Shown here: positions 8,457 through 17,710 of the stretch, piece after piece
How the letters are laid out: each line of letters opens with the position of its first letter
How positions within the stretch are numbered: the stretch's first letter is position 1
Assembly (NCBI GenBank): GCA_012517965.1
Contig: JAAYTZ010000113.1
Coordinates: 79,465 to 143,464 of the forward strand
Length of the DNA stretch: 64,000 nucleotides
Source: Propionibacterium sp.
GTDB lineage: Bacteria; Actinomycetota; Actinomycetes; Propionibacteriales; Propionibacteriaceae
Direction: 5' to 3'
The notes under the pieces: model-generated
What the model was told of the DNA's origin: nothing
What the model saw: only the letters and a program-made list of their open reading frames with translations
Database searches by the model: none
Program-made: the position numbers and the translations under genes

Positions 8457-9446
8457 GTGAGCAGTCCAGACGTCAACTCCGAGGTCTCCGGGTTCGACAT
8501 CGACCGCAGCAACGCCGAGGCCTGGGCGGCGTTCGCCGCGCGGCTCGCGGACGTGGTCTCGGTGATGGAGGACGATGCGGCCCTGACGATCGGCGCGGTC
8601 GCCACCGAGCACGATGGCCCGCCGCCCTTCGTCGCCTTCCGTGCGCTCCCCGGCGGCCGCATCCTCGCCGAGGCCGCCACCAACGCGCAGCTCGGCCGCT
8701 ACTTCCAGCTCACGGCCGACCAGCTGGCCGCGATGGAGGGGCTGGGCTGGCGTCCCCCCGCCTCGGACGCCTCCGGCGGCCGCCCGGCCTTCTGGGCCGA
8801 GGGCACCGAGGAGGAGGCCCACCGCCTCGCCGACCTCGCCGTCGCCGCCCTGCGCGAGGTCTACGGCATCCCGCACCCGGCGTTCCTGGCTCCCGACCAG
8901 CTGGCGGAGATCCTGACCCCGCCGGCGCCCGCCGAGCTGCCCGTCGCGGCGCCGGACGCCGGACTGCCCGCCCTCGGGGTGGCCGGGATCCCGGACTGGG
9001 CGCTCACGGCGATCCTGCCGGTGTCCCGGGAACATCTCGACCAGTTGGTGCTCGCCGAGCTCGTGGCCGAGTTCGGCCACGCGCCGGTCCGCGACGAGGC
9101 GGGCGACTTCGGCATCCGCGTCGGCTCGACGATGGTGTTCGTCCGGTCCAGCGGCGACGGCCGCGAGGTGCTCGTGTTCGCGCCTGTCGTGCACGACGTC
9201 GAGGGCCGGTCGCGGGCGATGGAGGTGCTGTCGGACCTGAACACCGAGACCCGGTTCGTGCGGTTCCTGCTGGTCCGCGACCGTGTCTTCGTGAGCCTGT
9301 CGCTGTTCGCCCGGCCGTTCGTCGCCGCCCACCTGCGCCAGGCGTTGGGAATGGTGTCGGTCACGGCCGACGCCATCGACAACGAGCTCGCGGCCAAACT
9401 CCGCGGCCGCACGACCTTCCGCGAGGAGGGCGGCGACCACGCCTGA
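8457..9446 (+). CDS. YbjN/CesT-like (TY-Chap type) protein
   Basis: A 329 aa cytosolic protein with at least two modules. The first (about 1-140) has the alternating strand/helix pattern ending FWAEGTEEEAHRLADLAVAALREVYGIPHP. The second (about 180-310) is YbjN-like: LVAEFGHAPVRDEAGDFGIRVGSTMVFV, then ALEVLSDLN-type text and FLLVRDRVFVSL. This combination matches the actinobacterial family described as a T3SS/YbjN peptide-binding chaperone-like protein. Its client is unknown. Start GTG at 8457 follows a TAGGTT hexamer. It is not in an obvious operon. Confidence 0.7.
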   Translation: MSSPDVNSEVSGFDIDRSNAEAWAAFAARLADVVSVMEDDAALTIGAVATEHDGPPPFVAFRALPGGRILAEAATNAQLGRYFQLTADQLAAMEGLGWRPPASDASGGRPAFWAEGTEEEAHRLADLAVAALREVYGIPHPAFLAPDQLAEILTPPAPAELPVAAPDAGLPALGVAGIPDWALTAILPVSREHLDQLVLAELVAEFGHAPVRDEAGDFGIRVGSTMVFVRSSGDGREVLVFAPVVHDVEGRSRAMEVLSDLNTETRFVRFLLVRDRVFVSLSLFARPFVAAHLRQALGMVSVTADAIDNELAAKLRGRTTFREEGGDHA

Positions 9447-9511
9447 CAGATCCCACGCGACAAGCGGCGTCACCCCGGACGCGACACGGCCCGGCGGACG
9501 CCGGGTCCCGC

Positions 9512-9517
9512 TAACCT
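9512..9517 (+). promoter_or_regulatory. Leaderless -10 (TAACCT)
   Basis: TAACCT is followed by 7 bases and ATG at 9525. This would drive the PPOX/USP gene pair. Confidence 0.5.
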
Positions 9518-9524
9518 AACCCCC

Positions 9525-9968
9525 ATGGGTCAGGGGCCGGGGGACGCGACGACGGGCCACCTGTGGGCCATCGATCCCGACGAGTGCCGGCGGCTGCTCG
9601 CGGACGCCGGCGTCGGTCGGGTGTGCTGGCAGGCCGGCCCCGGACTGACGGTGCTGCCGGTCGCCTACGGCGTCCACGACGACGGACGCCTCGGGTTCCG
9701 AGCTGCGGACGGCTCGATCCTGGCCGCGCTCGCCGCCGCCGGGCCGGTCGACGTGGCGTTCGAGGTGGACGACCTCGACGCCGCCACTCTCACCGGTTGG
9801 AGCGTGCTGGTCCGGGGGTCGGCGACGGCCTGGCGCGGCGAGTTCCCCGCCGGCCTGTGCCGGCCCTGGGCGCCCGGCGAGCGGAGTACCGGCGTCCAGA
9901 TCACCCCGCAGAGCTACTCGGGCCGCATCGTCTCCGGCGACGACGGCCAGCAAGGAGAAGGAACATGA
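9525..9968 (+). CDS. Pyridoxamine 5'-phosphate oxidase-family (flavin-binding split-barrel) protein
   Basis: A 147 aa split-barrel protein. It opens DPDECRRLLADAGVGRVCWQAGPGLTVLPVAYGVHDDG, the usual start of actinobacterial PPOX_2 proteins. FRAADGSILAAL and VDVAFEVDDLD follow, with WSVLVRGSATAW at the end of the barrel. Family members bind FMN, F420 or heme; no specific substrate can be assigned. The stop codon overlaps the ATG of the universal stress gene in an ATGA, so the two are probably translated together. Confidence 0.8.
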   Translation: MGQGPGDATTGHLWAIDPDECRRLLADAGVGRVCWQAGPGLTVLPVAYGVHDDGRLGFRAADGSILAALAAAGPVDVAFEVDDLDAATLTGWSVLVRGSATAWRGEFPAGLCRPWAPGERSTGVQITPQSYSGRIVSGDDGQQGEGT

Positions 9969-10855
9969 CCACCACCGGACCCACGGTTCGCATCGTCGTG
10001 GGCTGTGACGGCTCCGACGACGCGCGGGCGGCCCTTCGGTTCGCCGCCGCCGAGGCGATCAGTCGCGACGGCGTCCTCCACCTGGTGAACGCGATCGACG
10101 ACACCGTCCTCAACAGCGCCTGGGGGATCGTCTTCGATGTGGAGGCCGTCCGGCAGGGGGGTCTGGATCTGCTGCAGCAGGCCCGCGAGGAGGCGCAGGC
10201 GCTGGGCGTGCCGGCCGAGCGCATCGAGGCCGACTGTCTGGTCGGGCAGCCGGCGGCGGTGCTGTCGCGGCTGTCCGAGACCTCGTCGCTGGTCATCGTC
10301 GGCCGGCGCGCCGAGTCCGGCGAGCACTCGATGTTCGTCGGCTCGACCGCGGTCGGGCTGGCCGGCACCGCCACCTGCCCGGTGGTCGTGGTCTCGGAGT
10401 TGAACCGGCCCGACGACGCCCCCCGGCACGTCATCGGTGTCGGCCTCGATCCTGGCGCGCCCTGCCGGCTCGCCGTTGAGTGGGCCGTCAAGCGGGCCAA
10501 GCGGCTCGGGTCGCGGGTCGTGGCGATGAGCGTGGTGAAGCCGCCGGCCGCGGGCCTGTTCCGGAGCGTGGGCCGTACCGGGCCCACCGACGACGAGAAG
10601 ACCCGGCTGTTCGCGAGCATCCGGGGGCAGGTCGAGGCGACGGTGGCCGCCGTCACCGCCGAGGTGCCCGGCGTCGACATCGACCTGCAGTTCCGGTACG
10701 GCAGCCCGACCGACGAGCTGATCGAGCTGTCCCGGCAGGTCGACCTGCTGATCGTGGGCGTCCACCCGTCGTTCCCCACCTACTCGGTGGGGGGCAAGGT
10801 GCGCGCCCTGATGACGCACTCGGCGTGCCCGCTGGGCCTGATCCGCTACAAGTAG
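9965..10855 (+). CDS. Universal stress protein, two UspA domains
   Basis: A 296 aa tandem UspA protein. Domain 1 (about 5-140) begins RIVVGCDGSDDARAALRFA and has the nucleotide-binding G-x2-G-x9-G(S/T) motif in VGRRAESGEHSMFVGST. Domain 2 (about 155-296) ends ALMTHSACPLGLIRYK and has a weaker motif, so ATP binding is more likely in domain 1. Such proteins are often induced by starvation or low oxygen. The start ATG at 9965 has AAGGAGAAGG upstream and overlaps the preceding stop. Confidence 0.88.
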   Translation: MTTTGPTVRIVVGCDGSDDARAALRFAAAEAISRDGVLHLVNAIDDTVLNSAWGIVFDVEAVRQGGLDLLQQAREEAQALGVPAERIEADCLVGQPAAVLSRLSETSSLVIVGRRAESGEHSMFVGSTAVGLAGTATCPVVVVSELNRPDDAPRHVIGVGLDPGAPCRLAVEWAVKRAKRLGSRVVAMSVVKPPAAGLFRSVGRTGPTDDEKTRLFASIRGQVEATVAAVTAEVPGVDIDLQFRYGSPTDELIELSRQVDLLIVGVHPSFPTYSVGGKVRALMTHSACPLGLIRYK

Positions 10856-10887
10856 GCCGCCGCCGCGGCGGCACCGGGCCGGCTCGG

Positions 10888-10893
10888 TAGAGT
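10888..10893 (+). promoter_or_regulatory. -10 hexamer (TAGAGT) of hrpA
   Basis: TAGAGT is followed by 10 bases and ATG at 10904. It overlaps an earlier in-frame GTG at 10892, which argues against that GTG as the start. Confidence 0.45.
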
Positions 10894-10903
10894 GGGCGGG
10901 CCC

Positions 10904-13900
10904 ATGCAGCCGCCCTACCGCCTCGAGTTCCCCGACAGCCTGCCCATCAGCGGGGCCGTCGAGGAGATCCGGCGCGCCCTGGCCGAGCACCAGGTGATCG
11001 TGGTGGCCGGCGAGACCGGCTCGGGCAAGACCACCCAGCTCCCCAAGATCTGCCTGGCCGCGGGCCGCCGCCGCATCGCGCACACCCAGCCGCGCCGGCT
11101 GGCGGCCCGCACCGTCGCCGACCGGATCGCCGAGGAACTGGGCGTCGAACTGGGCACCGTCGTCGGCTACCAGGTGCGGTTCACCCGCCAGGCGACCCGG
11201 CGCACCGCCGTCAAGCTGATGACCGACGGCATCCTGTTGGCCGAGATCTCCCACGACCGGGACCTGCGCGCCTACGACACGATCATCATCGACGAGGCAC
11301 ACGAGCGCAGCCTCAACATCGACTTCCTGCTCGGCTACCTCAAGCAGCTGCTGCCGCGGCGTCCCGACCTGAAGGTCATCGTCACGTCGGCGACCATCGA
11401 CACCGCCCGGTTCAGCGCCCACTTCGGCGACGCCCCCGTCGTCGAGGTGTCCGGCCGCACGTACCCGGTCGAGATCCGCTACCAGCCGCTGGACGACCCC
11501 GACGCCGACCTGATCGACGGCATCACCGCCGCGGTGACCGACCTCCACGCCCGCGGCGACGGCGACATCCTGGTGTTCCTCTCCGGCGAGCGCGAGATCC
11601 GGGACGCCGCCGACGCCCTGACCGCCCGGGCCACCGCCGGCCACGGCGCGCTGCGGTCGCTGGAGGTGCTGCCCCTGTACGCGCGCCTGTCGGCCGCCGA
11701 ACAGCACCGGGTGTTCGCGCCGCACGCCGGCGTCCGGGTCGTGCTGGCGACAAACGTCGCCGAGACGTCGCTGACGGTCCCCGGCATCCGCTATGTCGTC
11801 GACCCCGGCTTCGCGCGCATCTCGCGCTACTCGGCGCGCACGAAGGTGCAGCGGCTGCCCATCGAGCCGATCTCACAGGCGTCGGCGAATCAGCGGGCCG
11901 GCCGCTGCGGACGCCTCGGGCCCGGCGTGTGCATCCGGCTGTACTCGGAGGAGGATTTCGCCGCGCGCCCGGAGTTCACCGAGCCCGAGATCCTGCGCAC
12001 CAACCTGGCCTCGGTGATCCTGCAGATGGCCGACGCCCGGCTGGGGTCGATCGAGGATTTCCCGTTCGTCGAGCGCCCCGACGGCAACCAGGTGCGCGAC
12101 GGGCTGCGGCTGCTCACCGAGCTGGGTGCGCTGGAGTCCCCCCGGGGGCGGCGCGAGGGGGAGGCGGTGCGGCTCACGCCCGTCGGCCGCCTGCTGGCCC
12201 GGCTGCCGGTCGACCCGAGGCTGGGCCGGATGCTCGTCGAGGCCGCCGAGCGCGGCGTCCTGAAGGACGCCACCGCCGTCGTCGCCGGGCTGGCGATCCC
12301 CGACGTGCGCGAGCGCCCCGCGGACCATCAGCAGGAGGCGGACGCGCTGCACCGGCGGTTCTGGGCGCCGCTGGACGCCGGGGCCGCCGACGCGCGGGGC
12401 GACGCCTCCGACATCGCCGCCCTGCTGCGGCTGTGGAAGTACCTGCGCGTGAGCCGGCGCGAGCTCTCCGGCAACGCGTTCCGGCGGCGGTGCCGCGACG
12501 AGTACCTGAACTTCCAGCGGGTCCGCGAGTGGCAGGACCTCACCACCCAACTGCGCGAGGTGTGCAAGGAGCTGGGCCTCGGCGCGGGCCACCCGCAGGC
12601 CACCACCACGGACTGGGACGCCCTGCACACCGCGGTCCTGGCGGGGCTGCTGTCCCATGTCGGGCTGATCGACGTCCGCTCCCGGACGCCGGCGGCCGGG
12701 CAGCAGCGGCGCGGGCGGCGTCCGATCGCCGAGTACCTGGGGGCCCGGGGCACCCGGTTCGCGATCCAGCCCGGGTCGGCGGCCGCCAAGGCTGAGCCGC
12801 CGCTGGTGATGGCGGTCGAGCTGGTCGAGACCTCCCGGCTGTGGGCCCGGACGGTCGCCCCCATTGAGGCCGAGTGGGTCGAACAGGTCGGCGGCCACCT
12901 GCTCAAGCGCACCTACTCGGAGCCGCGCTGGTCGGCGGCCGGCGGCCAGGCGGTGGCGACGGAGAAGGTGTCGCTGCTCGGGGTGCCGATCGTGGCGGAC
13001 CGGGTCGTCTCCTACGGCCGGATCGACCCGGTCGCGGCCCGGGCGATCTTCCTGCAGTCGGCGCTGGTCGAGGGGCAGTGGCGCACCCGGCACCACTTCT
13101 TCGCCCGCAACGAGCGGGTGCGCCGCGAGGCCGAGGAACTCGAGGAGCGCGCCCGCACCCGCGGCCTCGTCGACGACCGTGCCATCTACGCCTTCTACGA
13201 CGAGCGGATCCCGGCCGGTATCACGACCGTGGCGCACTTCGACCGCTGGTGGCGCGACAAGCGCCGGACCGACGACCGGTACCTCGACCTCACCCTCGAC
13301 GACGTGACGTCGGCCGCGGCCGAGGAGGTGGACGCCGGCGGGTTCCCCGATGTCTGGACCGTCGGCGGGGCGGACCTGCCGGTCAGCTACACCTTCGACC
13401 CGGGCGAGCGGCGCGACGGCGTCACCGTCGACGTGGACGTGTCGCTCCTCAACCAGGTCGATCCCGTCCCCTTCACCTGGCAGGTGCCGGGGCTGCGCCA
13501 CGAGCTGGCCACCGAGCTGATCCGGCACCTGCCGAAGGCGAAGCGGGTCAACTTCGTGCCCGCCCCCGACTGGGGACGCCGCGTCCTCGACTTCCTCGCC
13601 GACCGTCCCGAACTGGCCGGCCTCCCGTTCCCGGACGCCGCGGCCCGCGCCCTCACCACCCTGTCCGGGGTGCCGGTGGCGGGGACGGACTTCGACCTGG
13701 ACTCCTTGCCGCCGCACCTGCGCGTCACCTACGTCGTCAGCGACGCCACGCGCCGGCCTGCCGAGCAGGAACTCGGCCACGGCAAGGACTTCGAGGCGTT
13801 GCGCAAGGCGTTCGCCCCCACCCTCAACCGGCGGCTCAACGCGGCCGCGACCGGCGTCACCCACCCGGGCGCCACCTCCTGGCAGTTCGGCGAGCTGCCG

Positions 13901-14743
13901 CGCACGGTCGAGTTGGCGGCCGGCCCCACGCCGCTCCTCGGCTACCCGGCGCTGGTCGACCAGACCTCCAGCGTCGGCGTGCGCATCGCGAACACGGCCG
14001 AGCGGGCCGCCCGCTGGCAGGCGCTGGGCCTGCGGCGACTCGTCACCCTCGTCTCGCCCGACCCGACCCGTTCGGTGTTCGCCCACATGAGCAACGACAC
14101 CCGGATCGCGCTGTCCGCCGGTCCGTCAGGCGGCCTGGCCGACCTGATGGCGGACGCCCGGCTGCGGGCCACCGGGGACCTCATCGCGAAGGCCGGAGTC
14201 GACCCCGCGGCGGTGCGCGACGCGGCGTCCTTCACGCGGCTGGTGGACGCCGTGCGGCCCGAGGCCGCCCCCACGATGCAGCGGATCGTCACGCAGGCGG
14301 GGCGCATCCTGCGGCGCCACCAGGCCGTGCTGCGGGAGCTCGCGCGCCGCCCGGCCTCGGAGAGCACGGCCGACGTGCGCGCCCAGCTCGACAACCTGGT
14401 CTTCCCGGACTTCATCGCCGCCACCCCCGAGCCGCACTTCACCGCGCTGGAGCGCTACCTGCACGCGATCGAGGTGCGCATCGCGGGCTGGGACTCGGCG
14501 CCGGCGCGCGAGGCGGCCGGCCTCGACGTCATCACGGCCCTCGAGGACGCCTACGCCGCGGCCGTCGCCCGCTACGAGGTCGGCGAGCTGCCTGCGGCCG
14601 CGGCCGAGGTGGGCTGGCTGCTGGAGGAGCTGCGCGTGAGCCTGTTCGCGCAGTCGCTCGGAACCGCGGTGCCCGTCTCGGCCAAGCGGGTCCGCAGCGC
14701 GATCCAGGCCCTGTCCGGCCCGGGCTCCGGCCCCCGGGCATAG
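10904..14743 (+). CDS. hrpA: ATP-dependent RNA helicase HrpA
   Basis: A 1279 aa DEAH-box helicase. Motif I is GETGSGKTTQLP (about residue 35), motif Ia is TQPRRLAARTVA, motif II is DEAH at residue 130, and motif III is SATID. Motif VI is QRAGRCGR. The helicase-associated and OB regions follow, and the long C-terminal part (about 600-1279) is the DUF3418-type extension typical of HrpA. E. coli HrpA acts on RNA and helps resolve stalled ribosomes. The length matches the family. The gene is followed by PAC2 only 10 bases later, but that gene has its own TAGAGT hexamer. Confidence 0.93.
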   Translation: MQPPYRLEFPDSLPISGAVEEIRRALAEHQVIVVAGETGSGKTTQLPKICLAAGRRRIAHTQPRRLAARTVADRIAEELGVELGTVVGYQVRFTRQATRRTAVKLMTDGILLAEISHDRDLRAYDTIIIDEAHERSLNIDFLLGYLKQLLPRRPDLKVIVTSATIDTARFSAHFGDAPVVEVSGRTYPVEIRYQPLDDPDADLIDGITAAVTDLHARGDGDILVFLSGEREIRDAADALTARATAGHGALRSLEVLPLYARLSAAEQHRVFAPHAGVRVVLATNVAETSLTVPGIRYVVDPGFARISRYSARTKVQRLPIEPISQASANQRAGRCGRLGPGVCIRLYSEEDFAARPEFTEPEILRTNLASVILQMADARLGSIEDFPFVERPDGNQVRDGLRLLTELGALESPRGRREGEAVRLTPVGRLLARLPVDPRLGRMLVEAAERGVLKDATAVVAGLAIPDVRERPADHQQEADALHRRFWAPLDAGAADARGDASDIAALLRLWKYLRVSRRELSGNAFRRRCRDEYLNFQRVREWQDLTTQLREVCKELGLGAGHPQATTTDWDALHTAVLAGLLSHVGLIDVRSRTPAAGQQRRGRRPIAEYLGARGTRFAIQPGSAAAKAEPPLVMAVELVETSRLWARTVAPIEAEWVEQVGGHLLKRTYSEPRWSAAGGQAVATEKVSLLGVPIVADRVVSYGRIDPVAARAIFLQSALVEGQWRTRHHFFARNERVRREAEELEERARTRGLVDDRAIYAFYDERIPAGITTVAHFDRWWRDKRRTDDRYLDLTLDDVTSAAAEEVDAGGFPDVWTVGGADLPVSYTFDPGERRDGVTVDVDVSLLNQVDPVPFTWQVPGLRHELATELIRHLPKAKRVNFVPAPDWGRRVLDFLADRPELAGLPFPDAAARALTTLSGVPVAGTDFDLDSLPPHLRVTYVVSDATRRPAEQELGHGKDFEALRKAFAPTLNRRLNAAATGVTHPGATSWQFGELPRTVELAAGPTPLLGYPALVDQTSSVGVRIANTAERAARWQALGLRRLVTLVSPDPTRSVFAHMSNDTRIALSAGPSGGLADLMADARLRATGDLIAKAGVDPAAVRDAASFTRLVDAVRPEAAPTMQRIVTQAGRILRRHQAVLRELARRPASESTADVRAQLDNLVFPDFIAATPEPHFTALERYLHAIEVRIAGWDSAPAREAAGLDVITALEDAYAAAVARYEVGELPAAAAEVGWLLEELRVSLFAQSLGTAVPVSAKRVRSAIQALSGPGSGPRA

Positions 14744-14746
14744 AGT
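14741..14746 (+). promoter_or_regulatory. Leaderless -10 (TAGAGT) of the PAC2 gene
   Basis: TAGAGT overlaps the hrpA stop and is followed by 7 bases and GTG at 14754. Confidence 0.5.
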
Positions 14747-14753
14747 GGCGAAC

Positions 14754-15647
14754 GTGCTGGATCCGCGTTCGCTCTACACCTTCTCCCCGGAGGCCTGGGC
14801 CAGTGTGCAGGGGCGCGGGGCGGTCCTGCTGCACCTGCTGGAGGGCTACGTGGACGCCGGAGGGGTCAGCCGCGTGCTGTCGGAGCAGATCCTGGACAAC
14901 TGCGCCCACACGACGGTCGTCGAGTTCGACGTCGACCAGCTGCACGACTACCGGGCGCGGCGGCCCGCCATGACGTTCGACTCTTCTCGCTGGGTGGGGG
15001 CGACGATGCCCGCCCTCGCGATCCACCGGGTCACCGACCGTGCCGGCGTCGACTTCCTGCTCCTGAGCGGCCCGGAGCCCGACAGCCAGTGGGGGCGGGC
15101 CATCGAGGCGATCCTCACGGTGGCGCAGGGGCTGGGGGTGGGGCAGCTCGTCACGGCGTCCGGGGTGCCGATGGGCGTCCCGCACTCCCGCCCGCTGCTG
15201 GTCACCACGCACGGAACCAGCGACGACCTGGTGAGCGCCAACCCGGTGTTCATCGACCGCGTCACGGTCCCGGGCAGCTTCTCGGCACTGCTGGAACTCC
15301 GGGCGGGGGAGCAGGGGCTGGCGGCCCGCGGGTTCGTCGTGCACGTGCCGCACTACCTCGCCCAGGGCACCTTCGTGCCCGCGGCGCTGCGGGCCGCCGA
15401 ACTCATCGGGGACGCCGTCGGCCTCGACCTGCCGCTCGACGACCTCGCCGACACCGCGGAGGCGACCATGGAGGCGCTGCGCGGCGAGGTGGAGGGCGAT
15501 CCGGAGCTGGGCGAGCTCGTCGCCTCCCTCGAGCGGGGCTACGACGAGCTCCAGGCCAAGGGGAACGCGGTGCCGACGATGGAGGAGATCAGCCGGGCCG
15601 TCGAGCGGTTCCTGGCCGAACAGGACGAGGGGCGGGGGGACGCCTGA
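14754..15647 (+). CDS. PAC2-family (proteasome assembly chaperone-like) protein
   Basis: A 297 aa PAC2 fold protein. It starts MLDPRSLYTFSPEA, the usual actinobacterial N-terminus, which supports GTG 14754 over GTG 14745. FDSSRWVGATMPALAIH, FLLLSGPEPDSQW, GVPMGVPHSRP and VVHVPHYLAQ are family blocks. The C-terminus ends in a helical region (EISRAVERFLAEQDE). Actinobacterial homologues lie near sigB, as here, and their true role is not settled; a link to the bacterial proteasome is a guess from the fold. The last base of its stop is shared with the tesB start (TGATG). Confidence 0.85.
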   Translation: MLDPRSLYTFSPEAWASVQGRGAVLLHLLEGYVDAGGVSRVLSEQILDNCAHTTVVEFDVDQLHDYRARRPAMTFDSSRWVGATMPALAIHRVTDRAGVDFLLLSGPEPDSQWGRAIEAILTVAQGLGVGQLVTASGVPMGVPHSRPLLVTTHGTSDDLVSANPVFIDRVTVPGSFSALLELRAGEQGLAARGFVVHVPHYLAQGTFVPAALRAAELIGDAVGLDLPLDDLADTAEATMEALRGEVEGDPELGELVASLERGYDELQAKGNAVPTMEEISRAVERFLAEQDEGRGDA

Positions 15648-16534
15648 TGCCACACCGGATCGACGACCTCATGGCCCTGCTGGAACTCGAACGGGTCAAC
15701 GACCTGGAGTTCGTGGGTCGGCACCCCGAGACCCGGTTCCAGCGCTCGTTCGGCGGGCAGGTCATGGCCCAGTGCCTGGAGGCCGCCTACCGGACCATGA
15801 CCGATGAGCGTCTGTGCCACTCGCTCTCGGGCTACTTCCTGCGCCCCGGGTCGACCGACGCCCCCATCACCTACCGGGTCTTCTCGACGCGGGACGGCCG
15901 CGGCTTCTCGACGCGTCGGGTCGTGGCGGAGCAGGGGGGGCGCGAGCTCTTCGTGATGGCGAGCTCGTTCAAGACCGCGGAGGCCGGGCTGGAGCACCAG
16001 ATCGCGCCCTACTCGCCGCCCGCCCCGCCCGAGCGCTGCCGGCCCCTGGCGGACGTGCTCGCCCGCGACGCCACCACCCGCGAGCGGTGGCTCAAGGAGT
16101 GGGGTGCGCTCGACGTCCGCTACGTCGAGTCGTCCCGGGACAACCCCATCCTGGAGAACGCCCGCCTCATGGTGTGGGTGCGGACCGTCGGGCAGCTGGG
16201 CGACGACCCGCGGCTCCACCAGGAGGTGCTGGCCTACCTGTCCGACCTGACCCTGCTGCCGTCGGCAACGGTCCCACACGACGTGGACCTCTACAGCGAC
16301 CGCATGCAGATGGCCACGATCAACCACTCGATGTGGTTCCACCGCCCGATCCGGGCGGACGGCTGGGTGCTGTACGACCAGGTGTCGCCGTCGGCGTCCA
16401 ACGGGCTGGGCTTCTCGTTCGGCCGGCTCTACGCGGGCGGCGTCCTGGGCGCGTCCTGCGCCCAGGAGGGCCTCATCCGGCTGCTGTCCCCCGAGGACGC
16501 CGCCAGCAACCACGCCATCTGGGTGCGCCGCTGA
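15647..16534 (+). CDS. tesB: Acyl-CoA thioesterase II (TesB family)
   Basis: A 295 aa double-hotdog thioesterase that hydrolyses acyl-CoA to free acid and CoA. FQRSFGGQVMAQ (first hotdog), GYFLRPGSTDAPI, and FFHRP-type FHRPIRADGW (second hotdog) fit TesB closely. The E. coli catalytic triad is Asp204, Thr228 and Gln278. Here the Asp position is Asn226 (ATINHSMWFH), the Thr region is SPSASNG, and the Gln is kept in AQEGL. The Asp to Asn change is unusual and may lower or alter activity. It overlaps the PAC2 stop by one base, so it is translated in the same message. Confidence 0.88.
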   Translation: MPHRIDDLMALLELERVNDLEFVGRHPETRFQRSFGGQVMAQCLEAAYRTMTDERLCHSLSGYFLRPGSTDAPITYRVFSTRDGRGFSTRRVVAEQGGRELFVMASSFKTAEAGLEHQIAPYSPPAPPERCRPLADVLARDATTRERWLKEWGALDVRYVESSRDNPILENARLMVWVRTVGQLGDDPRLHQEVLAYLSDLTLLPSATVPHDVDLYSDRMQMATINHSMWFHRPIRADGWVLYDQVSPSASNGLGFSFGRLYAGGVLGASCAQEGLIRLLSPEDAASNHAIWVRR

Positions 16535-16546
16535 GCGCCCGCGGCC

Positions 16547-17500
16547 TCAGGCCGCCAGGTGGCCCTGATCGCGGAGCTTCGCGATCGCGTGCCGCTCGAT
16601 CTGGCGGACCCGCTCGGCGGTGATCCCCCAGACCGCGGCGATGTCGGCCAGCTTGGCCTGACGCCCGTCGAGGAGGCCGTAGCGGCGGCGCACGACGTCG
16701 GCCGAGCGGTCGTCGAGGCTGTCGAGCATCTGGTCCAGTCGCTGCCGGTCGACGGCGTCCAACACCATCTCGTCGGGGCCGGGGGAGGTGTCCCGGGCCA
16801 GCAGGTCGCCGAGCGCCGTGTCGCCGTCCTCCTCCACCGGGGCGTCCAGGCTGACGTGCTCCCGGGAGAGCCGCATCAGATCGACGACCACCTCGACCTC
16901 GTGACCGAGCTCCTCGGCGATCTCGGCGACGTCGGGTTCGCGGCCGAGCTTGCGCTCAAGCGCACGGCGCACCGCCGAGATCTGGTTGATCTGCTCGGCG
17001 ACGTGTACGGGCAGGCGGACGATGCGGCCTTGCTGCGCGATGCCGCGCGAGATCGACTGCCGCACCCACCACGTCGCATAGGTGGAGAACTTGAAGCCCT
17101 TCATGAAGTCGAACTTCTCGACCGCCCGGATCAGCCCGGTGTTCCCCTCCTGGACCAGGTCGAGCAGGGGCATCTGGGCCCGGCCGTACTTGCGGGCCAC
17201 GCTGACCACCAACCGGAGGTTCGCCGTGATGAAGCGGTCGAGCGCCAGCTCGCCAATGCGCGCCAGCTCCGCCAACTCCGCGCGGGTGGCCTGAACGGAC
17301 CCCGGACCGCGCTCCGAGTCGGTGACCGTGCCGTCGAGGATCGCCTGGGCGAAGAGGCCGGCCTCGATGTCGCGGGCCAGCTGGACCTCCTCCTCAGCGG
17401 TCAGCAGCGGGGTCTTGGCGATGCCATCCAGGTAGAGTCCGACCGCGTCCTTGCCGTCGATGCCGTCGTTCGCTCGGGTCCGATGTGCATTCGGGATCAT
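16547..17500 (-). CDS. sigB: Non-essential-type (group 2) sigma-70 factor, SigB-like
   Basis: A 317 aa sigma-70 protein without the long N-terminal extension of SigA. Region 1.2 is DAVGLYLDGIAKTPLLTAEEEVQ; region 2 contains [37 protein letters not shown] and the -10 reading [17 protein letters not shown]. Region 4.2 is WGITAERVRQIERHAIAKLR. In Mycobacterium the equivalent gene is sigB, close to sigA. Start ATG 17500 has AAAGGA as ribosome site. The long frame upstream lacks support. Only 12 bases separate its stop from the convergent tesB. Confidence 0.9.
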   Translation of the reverse strand: MIPNAHRTRANDGIDGKDAVGLYLDGIAKTPLLTAEEEVQLARDIEAGLFAQAILDGTVTDSERGPGSVQATRAELAELARIGELALDRFITANLRLVVSVARKYGRAQMPLLDLVQEGNTGLIRAVEKFDFMKGFKFSTYATWWVRQSISRGIAQQGRIVRLPVHVAEQINQISAVRRALERKLGREPDVAEIAEELGHEVEVVVDLMRLSREHVSLDAPVEEDGDTALGDLLARDTSPGPDEMVLDAVDRQRLDQMLDSLDDRSADVVRRRYGLLDGRQAKLADIAAVWGITAERVRQIERHAIAKLRDQGHLAA

Positions 17501-17530
17501 GGGGGTCCTTTCGGTCGTACGCCCCAGTAC

Positions 17531-17556
17531 AACGCTCCGGGCAGACGATTTGTTCG
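17531..17556 (-). promoter_or_regulatory. Possible ECF (SigH/SigR-type) promoter of sigB
   Basis: On the minus strand CGAAC is followed by 18 bases and GTT. The SigH/SigR family recognises GGAA(T/C)-N18-GTT, so this differs by one base at the -35. It would start transcription about 25 bases before the sigB ATG. No convincing TANNNT housekeeping -10 is seen there. In mycobacteria sigB is driven by ECF sigmas, which makes this plausible. Confidence 0.35.
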
Positions 17557-17710
17557 GTGCCCGCCCCCAACGAACCCTGAGACCACCCCTGAGGGGGACC
17601 ACCAGCGGCCCGGCCGGACGAAAAATCTGGCGCGTCCGGGGGCCGAGGCGTCCATTTCTGGGTGTTGGCTGAGCGTTCCCTGTCGACAGATTGTGCGGAC
17701 GCTGTGTCGC

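Noticed and set aside
10892-10903. Earlier GTG start for hrpA
   Set aside because: It lies within the TAGAGT hexamer, and ATG 10904 gives a better start.
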